Shown one piece after another: positions 53,358 to 63,638 of a DNA stretch of 64,000 nt. The notes beneath the pieces are model-generated. The model was not told the origin of the DNA. It searched no databases and worked only from the letters and a program-made list of their open reading frames with translations. The position numbers and the translations under genes were made by a program. The DNA comes from Meconema thalassinum (taxonomy: Eukaryota > Arthropoda > Insecta > Orthoptera > Tettigoniidae), in the NCBI GenBank assembly GCA_946902985.2, contig OX336388.2, forward strand, positions 1,697,901,978 to 1,697,965,977. Direction: 5' to 3'. The first letter of the stretch is position 1, and the number at the start of each line of letters is the position of its first letter.

Positions 53358-56257
53358 ACTAATTATGACAAGAAACTGTAACTTCGATACTAATTATGAC
53401 AGGTAAACGTAACTTCGATACTTATTATGACAAGTAACTGTAACTTCGATACTAATTATGAAAAGTAACTGTAACTTCGATACTAATTATGACAGGTAAC
53501 AGTAACTTCGATATTAATTATGACAAGTAACAGTAACTTCGATACTAATTATGACAAGTAACTATAACCTCGATACAAATTATGACAGGTAACTGTAACT
53601 TCGATACTAATTATGACAAGAAACTCTAACTTCGTTACTAATTATGACAAGTAACAGTAATTTTGATAAAAAATTATGGTAGGTAACTGTAACTTCAATA
53701 TTAATTATGACAGGTAACAGTAACTTCGATACTAATGATGACAGGTAACTGTAACTTCGATACTTATTATGACAGGTAACAGTAACTTCGATATTAATTA
53801 TGACAAGTAACAGTAACTTCGTTACTAATTATGACAAGTAACTGTAATTTCGATACAAATTTTGGCAGGTAACTGTAACTTCGATACTAATTATGACAGG
53901 TAACAGTAACTTCGATACTAATTATGACAAGTAACTGTAACATCGATACCAATTATGACAGGTAACTGTAACTTCGATACTGATTATGACAAGTAACTGT
54001 AATTTCGATACAAATTATGGCAGGTAACTGTAACTTCGATACTAATTATGACAGGTAACAGTAACTTCGATACTAATTATGGCTGGTAACTGTAACTTCG
54101 ATACTAATTATGACAGGTAACAGTTACTTCGATACTAATTATGACAAGTAACTGTAACTTCGATACTAATTATGACAGGTAAATGTAACGTCGTTACTAA
54201 TTAAGACAAGTAACTGTAATTTCGTTACAAATTATGGTAGGTAATTGTAATTTCGATACTAATTATGACAGGTAACAGTAACTTCGATACTACTTATGAC
54301 AAGTAACTGTAACTGCGATACTAATTATGACAGGTAACTGTAACTTCTTTACTAATTATGACAAGTAACTGTAATTTCGATACAAATTTGGCAGGTAACT
54401 GTACCTTCGATACTTATTATGACAGGTAACAGTAACTTCGATACTAATTATGACAAGTAACTGTAATTTCGATACTAATTATGACAGGTAACTGTAACTT
54501 CGTTACTATTTATGACAAGTAACTGTAACTTCGATACAAATTATGGCAGGTAACTGTAACTTCGATACTAATTACTACAGGTAACAGTAACTTCGATACT
54601 AATTATGACAGGTTACTGTAACATCGTTACTAATTAAGTCAAGTTATTGTAACTTCGATACTAATTATGACAAGTAACTGTAACTTCGATACTTATTATG
54701 ACAGGTAACTGTAATTTCGATACAAATTATGGCAGGTAACTGTAATTTCGATACTAATTATGACAGGTAACAGTAACTTCGATACTAATTATGACAAGTA
54801 ACTATAACTTCGATACAAATTATGGCAGGTAACTGTAACTTCGATACTAATTATGACAAGAAACTCTAACTTCGTTACTAATTATGACAAGTAACAGTAA
54901 TTTTGATAAAAAATTATGGTAGGTAACTGTAACTTCAATACTAATTATGACAGGTAACAGTAACTTCGATACTAATGATGACAGGTATCTGTAACTTCGA
55001 TACTAATTATGACAAATAACTTTCATTTCGATACTAAATATGGTAGGTAACTGTAACTTCGATACTAATTATGACAAGTCCCTGTAATTTCGATACAAAT
55101 TATGGCAGGTAACTGTAACTTCGATACTAATTATGTCAGGTAACAGTAATTTCGATACTAATTATGACAGGAAACTGTAACTTCGTTACTTATTATGAAA
55201 AGTAACTGTAATTTCGATACAAATTATGACAGGTAACTGTAACTTCGTTACTAATTATGACAAGTAACTGTAATTTCGATACAAATTATGGTAGGTAACA
55301 GTACCTTCGATACTCATTATGACAGGTAACTGTAACTTCGATACTAATTATGACAAGGAACTGTAATTGCGATACAAATTATGGCAGGTAACTGTAACTT
55401 TGATACTAATTATGACAGGTAACAGTAACTTCGATACTAATTATGACAAGTAACTGTAACTCCGTTACTAATTATGACAAGTAACTCTAATTTTGATAAA
55501 AAATTATGGCAGGTAACTGTAACTTCGATACTAATTAATACAGGTAACAGTTACTTCGATACAAATTATGGCAGGTTACTGTAACATCGTTACTAATTAT
55601 GACAAGTAACTGTAACTTCGATACTAATTATGACAAGTAACTGTAACTTCGATACTTATTATGACAGGTAACTGTAACTTAATTACTAATTATGACAAGA
55701 AACTGTAACTTCGATACTAATTATGACAAGTAACTGTAATTTCGATACAAATGTTGGCAGGTAACTTTAATTTCGAAACTTATTATGACAGGTAACTGTA
55801 ACTTCGATACTTATTATGACAAATAACTGTAACTTCGATACTAATTATGACAGGTAACTGTAACTTCGTTACTAATTATGACAAGTAACTGTAACTTCGA
55901 TACAAATTATGGCAGGTAACTGTAACATCGATACTAATTACTACAGGTAACAGTAACTTCGATACTAATTATGACAGGTTACTGTAACATCGTTACTAAT
56001 TATGTCAAGTAATTGTAACTTCGATACTAATTATGACATGTAACTGTAACTTCGATATTTATCATGACAGGTAACTGTAATTTCGATTAAAATTATGACA
56101 GGTAACTGTAACTTCGATACTTATTATGACAGGTAACTGTAACTTCGATACTAATTATGACAGGTAACTGTAACTTCGTTACTAATTATGACATATAACT
56201 GTAATTTCGATACAAATTATGGCAGGTAACTGTAACTTCGATACTAATTATGACAGG

Positions 56258-59200
56258 TAACAGTAACTTCGATACTAATTATGGCAGGTAACTGTAACTT
56301 CGATACTAATTATGACAGGTAACAGTTACTTCGATACTAATTATGACAAGTAACTGTAACTTCGATACTAATTATGACAGGTAACTGTAACTTCGTTACT
56401 AATTATGACAAGTAACTGTAATTTCATTACAAATTATGGCAGGTAATTGTAATTTCGATACTAATTATGACAGGTAACAGTTACTTCGATACTAATTATG
56501 ACAAGTAACAGTAACTTCGATACTAATTATGACAAGTAACTGTAACATCGATACTAATTATGACAGGTAACTGTAACTTCGTTACTAATTATGACAATTA
56601 ATTGTAATTTCGATACAAATTTTGGCAGGTAAATCTAACTTCGATACTTATTATGACAGCTAACAGTAACTTCGATACTAATTATGACAAGTAACTTCGA
56701 TACTAATTATGACAAGTAACTGTAACTTCGATACTAATTATGACAGGTAACTGTAACTTCGTTACTAATTATGACAAGTGACTGTAACTTCGATAAAAAT
56801 TATGGCAGGTAACTGTAACTACGATACTAATTACTACAGGTAACAGTAACGTCGATACTAATTATGACAGGTTACTGTAACATCGTTACTAATTATGTCA
56901 AGTTATTGCAACTTCGATACTAATTATGACAAGTAACTGTAACTTCGATACTTATTATGACAGGTCACTGTAATTTCGATTAAAATTATGGCAGGTAACT
57001 GTAACTTCGATACTTATTATGACAGGTAACAGTAACTTCGATACTAATTATGACAAGTAACTATAACTTCGATACAAATTATGACAGGTAAATGTAACTT
57101 CGATACTAATTATGACAAGAAACTCTAACTTCGTTACTAATTATGACAAGTAACAGTAATTTTGATCAAATATTATGGTAGGTAACAGTAACATCAATAC
57201 TAATTATGACAGGTAACAGTAACTTCGATACTAATTATGACAGGTAACTGTAACTTCGATACTAATTATGACAAATAACTTTAATTTCGATATTAATTAT
57301 GGTAGGTAACTGTAACTTCGATACTAATTATGACAAGTCCCTGAAATTTCGATACAAATGATGGCAGGTAACTGTAACATCGATACTAATTATGACAGGA
57401 ATCTGTAACTTCGTTACTAAATATGACAAGTAACTGTAATTTCGATTCAAATAATGACAGGTAACTGTAACTTCGTTACTAATTATGACATGTAACTGTA
57501 ATTTCGATACAAATTATGGCAGGTAACAGTACCTTCGATACTAATTATGACAGGTAACTGTAACTTCGATACTTATTATGACAAGGAACTGTAATTTCTA
57601 TACAAAATATGGCAGGAAACTGTAACTTTTATACTAATTATGACAGGTAACAGTCACTTCGATACTAATTATGACAAGTAACTGTAACTTCATTACTAAT
57701 TATGAAAAGTAACTCTAATTTTGATAAAAAATTATGGCAGGTAACTGTAACTTCGATACTAATTAATACAGGTAACAGTAACTTCGATACTAATTAATAC
57801 AGGTAACAGTAACTTCGATACTAATTCTGACAGGTTACTGTAACATCGTTACTAATTATGTCAAGTAACTGTAACTTCGATACTAATTACGACAAGTAAC
57901 TGTAACGTCGATACTTATTATGACAGGTAACTGTAACTTCATTACTAATTATGACAAGAAACTGTAACTTCGATACTAATTATGGCAGGTAACTGTAACT
58001 TCGATACTAATTATGACAAATAACTGTAACTTCGATACTAATTATGACAAGTAACTGTAACTTCGATACTTATTATGACAGGTAACAGTTACATCGATAT
58101 TAATTATGACAAGTAACAGTAACTTCGATACTAATTATGACAAGTAACTGTAATTTCGATACAAATTTTGGCAGGTAACTGTAACTTTGATATTAATTAT
58201 GACAGGTAACAGTAACTTCGATACTAATTATGACAAGTAACTGTAACATCGATACCAATCATGACAGGTAACTGTAACTTCGTTACTAATTATGACAAGT
58301 AACTGTAATTTCGATACAAATTATGGCAGGTAACTGTAACATCGATACTAATTATGACAGGTAACAGTAACTTCGATACTAATTATGGCAGGTAACTGTA
58401 ACATCGATACTAATTATGACAGGCAACAGTTACTTCGATACTAATTATGACAAGTAACTGTAACTTCGATACTAATTATGACAGGTAACTGTAACTTCGT
58501 TACTAATTATGACAAGTAACTGTAATTTCTTTACAAAATATGGCAGGTAATTGTAATTTCGATACTAATTATGACAGGTAACAGTAACTTCGATACTAAT
58601 TATGACAAGTAACAGTATCTTCGATTCTAATTATGACAAGTAACTGTAATTTCGATTAAAATTATGACAGGTAACTGTAACTTCGATACTTATTATAACA
58701 GGTAACAGTAACTTCGATACTAATTATGACAAGTAACTGTAATTTCGATACAAATTTTGGCAGGTAACTGTAACTTCGATACTAATTATGACAGGTAACA
58801 GTAACTTCGATACTAATTATGACAGGTAACTGTAACTTCGTTACTAATTATGACAAGTAACTGTAATTTCGATACAAATTATGGCAGGTAACAGTAACTT
58901 CGATACTAATTACTACAGGTAACAGTAACTTCGATACTAATTATGCCAGGTTACTGTAACATCGTTACTTATTATGTCAAGTAATTGTAGCTTCGATACT
59001 AATTATGACATGTAACTGTAACTTCGTTACTAATTATGACAAGTAACTGTAATTTCGATACAAATTATGGCAGGTAACTGTAACTTCGATACTAATTATG
59101 ACAGGTAACAGTAACTTCGATACTAATTATGGCAGGTAACTGTAACTTCGATACTAATTATGACAGGTAACAGTTACTTCGATACTAATTATGACAAGTA

Positions 59201-60517
59201 ACTGTAACTTCGATAATAATTATGACAGGTAACTGTAACTTCGTTACTTATTATGACAAGTAACTGTAATTTCTTTACAAATTATGGCAGGTAATTGTAA
59301 TTTCGATACTAATTATCACAGGTAACAGTAACTTCGATACTAATTATGACAAGTAACTGTAACTTCGATACTAATTATGACAGGTAACTGTAACTTCGTT
59401 ACTAATTATGACAAGTAACTGTAACTTCGATACAAATTATGGCAGGTAACTGTAACTTCGATACTAATTACTACAGGTTACAGTAACTTCGATACTAATT
59501 ATGACAGGTTACTGTAACATCGTTACTAATTATGTCAAGTAATTGTAACTTCGATACTAATTATGACATGTAACTGTAACTTCGATACTTATTATGACAG
59601 GTAACTGTAATTTCGATTAAAATTATGGCAGGTAACTGTAACTTCGATATTAATTATGACAGGTAACAGTAACTTCGATACTAATTATGACAAGTAACTG
59701 TTATTTCGATACAAAATTTGGCAGGTAACTGTAACTTCGAAACTAATTATGACAGGTAACAGTAACTTCGATACTAATTATGACAAGTAACTGTAACATC
59801 GATACCAATTATGACAGGTAACTGTAACTTCGTTACTAATTATGACATGTAACTGTAATTTCGATACAAATTATGGCAGGTAACTGTAACTTCGATACTT
59901 ATTATGACAGGTAACAGTAACTTCGATACTAATTATGGCAGGTAACTGTAACTTCGATACTAATTATGACAGGTAACAGTTACTTCGATACAAATTATGA
60001 CAAGTAACTGTAACTTCGATACTAATTATGACAGGTAACTGTAACTTCGTTACTAATTACGACAAGTAACTGTAATTTCGTTACAAATTATGGCAGGTTA
60101 TTGTAATTTCGATACTAATTATGACAGGTAACTGTAACTTCGTTACTAATTACGACAAGTAACTGTAATTTCGTTACAAATTATGGCAGGTTATTGTAAT
60201 TTCGATACTAATTATGAGAGGTAACAGTTACTTCGATACTAATTATGACAAGTAACTGTAACTTCGATACAAATTATGGCAGGTAACTGTAACGTCGATA
60301 CTAATTACTACAGGTAACAGTAACTTCGATTCGAATTATGACAGGTTACTGTAACATCGTTACTAATTATGTCAAGTAATTGTAACTTCGATACTAATTA
60401 TGACAAGTAACTGTAACTTCGATACTTATTATGACAGGTAACTCTAATTTCGATTAAAATTATGGCAGGTAACTGTAACTTCGATACTAATTATGACAGG
60501 TAACAGTAACTTCGATA
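56258..60517 (+). repeat. 11.3-kb-spaced duplication, copy 2 (interrupted by pogo element)
   Basis: Partner of 44,940-49,295. It is cut at 60,517 by the pogo element and resumes at 63,639 to about 63,799, where the GATAAACTATTATGG monomer (63,761) matches 49,257. Removing the element leaves an offset of 11,381, within one monomer of the offset just left of it. Confidence 0.85.
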
Positions 60518-60543
60518 CCGTAATTTCCCACAACTCTGGTCCA
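60518..60543 (+). repeat. pogo left terminal inverted repeat (26 bp)
   Basis: It begins CCGTAATTTCCCA and ends GGTCCA. Against the reverse complement of 63,613-63,638, 23 of 26 positions match. The end of the repeat is the first of eight ACTATGGTCCA-type words in the element. Confidence 0.93.
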
Positions 60544-61168
60544 GAAGCTCAACTATGGTCCAAGATGTCACAAATCTGGGAAATCTATGCAAGTAGTTCA
60601 ATATCTGCTCGTGCGTAGCATTACCGGTGGCATTCCACTGACCGTAGTGTGCTGCAGTCTGGTGGTACGATAAATCAACGCGTGTTGAGACGCTGGAGCT
60701 TCATAGCTCAGTTGATGAGGCAAGAGTGCAGTACATGAAAGTGACGTGTGTTTCAAAGCTGCAATTGTTGGTTCTGCTGTGCACAAACGGTAAGTCTTAA
60801 CAATACGAACGTATGCATAGTGATTCTTTATTGTGTCCTAAATACATTCACGTTTCAGTTAGTTAGTAAAATATTTTAAACAATGCTCGAGCAGCTTAAA
60901 AACTAAACTTTGGAAGTGTGATCCCAACTATGTACCACATTGAGCGTGGACCATAGTTGGACGACACTTACAAATTTGATATAAATAAAGAGAAGGTTTG
61001 ATATTAAACTATTTGTGAACTTGGCACTCTGTTTAGAGTGTAGAGAACTGTTAAACATTTAATAAGAGACTTAAACATGAGCAGTTTATGAGTTTATTTT
61101 TTAAAATAATGGGTGGGTATTTTTAAATTGAAATTCTATTTTTGCTTGTAGGTTTTTAACAAGTCCCA
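60544..61168 (+). other. pogo 5' non-coding region with probable intron
   Basis: A consensus donor GGTAAGT begins at 60,790 (GT 60,790-60,791), and the acceptor TTTTTGCTTGTAG ends at 61,151, defining a 362-bp intron. This would place the transposase ATG at 61,169 shortly after exon 2 begins. The region also carries ACTATGGTCCA at 60,552-60,562, its variant ACTATGTACCA at 60,927-60,937 and the inverse at 60,947-60,957, plus a tRNA-like stretch near 60,700-60,760. The splice prediction rests on sequence alone. No convincing TATA box was identified. Confidence 0.6.
60704..60760 (+). other. Degenerate tRNA-like A-box/B-box pair in pogo 5' region
   Basis: TAGCTCAGTTGA (60,704-60,715) fits the A-box consensus at 11 of 12 positions. 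GTTTCAAAGCT (60,750-60,760) fits the B box at 9 of 11. Their 46-bp spacing is tRNA-like, but no complete cloverleaf could be drawn. It may be a relic of a tRNA or SINE captured by the element, or chance. Confidence 0.35.
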
Positions 61169-63038
61169 ATGGCAGCCAGGAGGGAAAAGAGGCGAAAAAT
61201 TGGTGGACGGCCATATCAACCATATTCACCCGAGCAGTTGGCTCCTTATTAATTAGCAATTAATGACAAAAGAATGACACAGCGGGGAGCATCAATTTCT
61301 ATAAAATACCTCGTAGCTCCATCATTCTTAAGCTAAAAGCCCTGAATAATAATGCAGTGGCTGTGCCAGGACGATCATGCGTCTTCTCTGCTGATGAAGA
61401 AGAAGCCTTTGTTGGCCATGCTATTGCTTTGTGTGAATTTGATTTCCCAATAACTTTTGATTTACGATGCATTGTGAAATTATTTTTGGATTCGACAGGA
61501 CGGAAAGAGTGTAGATTCACTAATAACTTTCCGGGTAAGCGTTGGGCCGAGTGCTTCCTGGATCGGCATGCTGATAAGCTATCTGTACAGTTTAGCAGCA
61601 ACATAAAGAGAAATCGGGCGGGTGTAAATGATGAAATAATCAACAGATACTTTGACAATTTACGAAGAGAAATAAAAGATGTTGCTCCAACCCATCTATG
61701 GAACTTTGATTGAACTAATTTGGTAGACGATCCTGGGAAAATGTGTGTGTTAACTAAACGTGGTTGCAAATATCCAGAAGCAATCAAAAATTCAACCAAA
61801 GCAGCGGTATCGATCATGATGTGTGGCAGTGCATCAGGTGAGATATGCCCACCCTATGTCAATTATAAGACAGAAAGAATTTAAGATATGTGGACGGAGG
61901 GAGGTCCTAACGGGACACGCTACAACTGCACTAAAAGCGGTTGGTTTGATACTGTAGTCTTTGAGGACTGGTTCTACACAATTATGCTACCACAACTGAA
62001 GAAACTGGATGGTAAGAAAGTGCTTATATCTGATAATCTATCATCACACATCAGTGTTCGTGTCCTCGATGAGTGTAAACGCCATAACATTCGTTTCATT
62101 GCTCTACCTCCCAATTCCACCCATCTGACTCAGCCCTTAGATGTGGCGTACTTCAGGCCTATGAAATCACACTGGCGTCAAATTCTGAATGAATGGAAAT
62201 CTACTGGACCAGGCAGAAAGCAAGCGACAATACCAAAGCCTGTATTTCCATCTCTTCTAGCTGAGCTAATAAAAGCACTTGAGCCAAAGACCGAGGAAAA
62301 TTTAAAATCTGGATTCCGAAAAACAGGAATATGTCCTTTGGATAGACAGCAAGTACTAAGTAGATTACCTTCTGCTGAAAGGACCAAGGAAATTATTGTT
62401 TCGACTACAAACATTGGAAATGCATTCCTACATCACCTGGAAAAAATCAGGAACACGGAAACCATGCTATCAACTCCTAAACGTAAAAGGCAAATTAATG
62501 TGAGTCTGGGAAAAGCATTTCAGCCGATTATATACCGGCACCAATCAAGGAAACAGCCAACAGAAAACAAACAAAAGGAAACTGTTTTAACCAGGAAGAC
62601 AGCATCAACCATGCAGAATCAGCCGGCACAAGTGGTTACAGCACTCAGATGAAGTCGAAACTTAAACACAAGAAAAAGGTCATTGTTTCGGATAACAGTG
62701 AATCAGATTGCAGTGATGATTTGGATATGGAATCCGATGGAGACATTGATTTTTCCAACCGAAAATGCAGTGAACTGGAAGAAACAGGAGTTGTCACCGA
62801 AGAGACTGTACTAAAAAAAGACAGCTATGTAATAGTTTCCTATGAGGAAGAAATGTGGCCAGGAAAGATTCTAGAAGTGAAGAAAAATGGAGCAACTGTA
62901 ACATGTATGGCGAGAAATGGGAAATTCTGGAAATGGCCAGCAGAACAAGACATTCTGTTCTACAGTAAACCAGACATAATAAGCAACATAAGCCAACCTT
63001 CATGTGTGTCAAAAAGCAGAGGACTGTACAAAGTGTAA
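61169..63038 (+). pseudogene. pogo/Tigger-like transposase, disrupted
   Basis: The product would cut and paste the element, binding its ends through N-terminal helix-turn-helix domains. From the ATG at 61,169 come a basic start, KIGGRPYQPYSPEQL (psq-type helix-turn-helix), a TAA at 61,250 and a frameshift near 61,286. The second DNA-binding region (CENP-B type) follows through SADEEEAFVGHAIALCEFDF and ends at WNFD, where D at 61,708 is the first catalytic aspartate. A TGA follows at 61,711 and another TAA at 61,882. Next come the second aspartate in ISDNLSSH (62,032), the third in LTQPLD (62,140), and a C-terminal extension reached by a frameshift around 62,560-62,640. That extension has a Lys-rich and Ser/Asp-rich linker and a small W-rich module (about 62,815-62,970). 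Codons 61,169-63,038 would give about 620 residues, normal for the family. GTG at 61,357 is not a real start. Confidence 0.9.
62649..63038 (+). pseudogene. C-terminal module of the pogo transposase, in a shifted frame
   Basis: This 129-codon open stretch overlaps the end of the preceding frame at ATGA, but is best read as the tail of the same transposase. Its frame is open further upstream to about 62,570 and reads like the usual Ser/Gly linker. It begins with KLKHKKK and an acidic Ser/Asp run. A compact segment then contains DSYVIVSYEEEMWPGKILEV and GKFWKWPAEQDILFY, which resembles an SH3- or Tudor-like fold found at the ends of some insect and cnidarian pogo transposases (from memory). A separate gene is possible but unlikely. 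The stop is TAA at 63,036-63,038. Confidence 0.7.
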
Positions 63039-63612
63039 GAGTTAGTAAAACACTGGGGAGATGAATGACTTTAAACTTACATGCCATTTTACTGGAAAGT
63101 TTTTGTTCGTTTATTTGTTCTAATATTCTTTTATTGATGACGAGATTGAAGATATTAATGTAAATTCCACATTTTTGGAGATATCTTTCCAATGCGTAAT
63201 ATAAATATATAAGTTACCAACTGTAAACAACAGATGTTTTTTATTTTTGAATCTTGAAAATTATTTGTAAAATATCTTAACATTTATGTATTTTGGATGC
63301 TTGGGGCAAACTACAGGCAATTTGTTACCAATAACATGTTTTCTAGACATTTGTATGATGAGTTTGATACAATTTTGGACCCTACAATGGTCCACTCATA
63401 TTATAAGCTGGAAAATCAGTGTTGGACCATAGATGAGCAACCTGAACCACAACTATGTACCAATTGTTATTAATTTTTATAAATTGTTAATTGTATTCAA
63501 TATGAATTGTTGTGTTACGGATGTAGGCCTAAGGCATTAGAGAGGTCAAAGCCAAAATTATATCAATTTTCGATGACATGTGTAAGGTTCACATTAAGAA
63601 AAGTACAAAAGG
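63039..63612 (+). other. pogo 3' non-coding and subterminal region
   Basis: AT-rich sequence lies between the last transposase codon and the right inverted repeat. It contains ACAATGGTCCA (63,384-63,394), the inverse TGGACCATAGA (63,423-63,433) and ACTATGTACCA (63,452-63,462), mirroring words near the left end. No canonical AATAAA was found near the stop; AATATAAA near 63,199 is a weak candidate signal. Confidence 0.7.
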
Positions 63613-63638
63613 TGGACCATAGTAATGGGAAATTACGG
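63613..63638 (-). repeat. pogo right terminal inverted repeat (26 bp)
   Basis: It ends GGGAAATTACGG, the reverse complement of the left end, with three mismatches over 26 bp. It is followed by the TA target duplication at 63,639-63,640 and in-phase satellite. Confidence 0.93.

Larger units (their letters stand above)
30248..60517 (+). repeat. 31-bp satellite array, block C (about 976 monomers)
   Basis: This is the longest uninterrupted satellite run, in the same orientation and monomer family as blocks A and B. It contains a 4.8-5.4-kb higher-order unit near its left end, the second copy of the long segment from the window start (36,176-43,518), the 1,267-bp tandem pair, the 2,390/2,607-bp tandem pair, and both satellite portions of the 11.3-kb-spaced duplication. 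Some variants shorten or lengthen the 31-bp unit, notably a 25-bp monomer at about 44,101, 45,368 and 56,687. No gene was seen. Confidence 0.98.
60518..63638 (+). mobile_element. pogo/Tigger-like DNA transposon with broken transposase
   Basis: A 3,121-bp element is inserted at a satellite TA, duplicated as TA on both sides (60,516-60,517 and 63,639-63,640), the rule for Tc1/mariner-pogo transposons. The ends are 26-bp inverted repeats with three mismatches. Inside lie a probable 5'UTR intron, one transposase reading frame with DDE residues, and repeated ACTATGGTCCA words near both ends. Stops and frameshifts make it non-autonomous, but the intact ends could still be moved by a transposase supplied elsewhere. 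The same block at about 49,135 and 51,735 shows the empty site. Confidence 0.95.

Noticed and set aside
60598..60786. 62-codon minus-strand open frame in the pogo 5' region
   Set aside because: Short, no recognisable motifs, and it lies in the predicted 5' UTR exon of the element.
61357..61713. An independent 118-residue protein
   Set aside because: It would start at GTG inside a conserved transposase segment; the frame is open upstream to 61,267 and ends at a nonsense mutation.
61299..61817. 172-codon minus-strand open frame
   Set aside because: Antisense to the conserved transposase and without domain features.
62178..63192. Minus-strand open frames 62,178-62,414 and 62,794-63,192
   Set aside because: Both are antisense shadows of the transposase catalytic and C-terminal coding regions.
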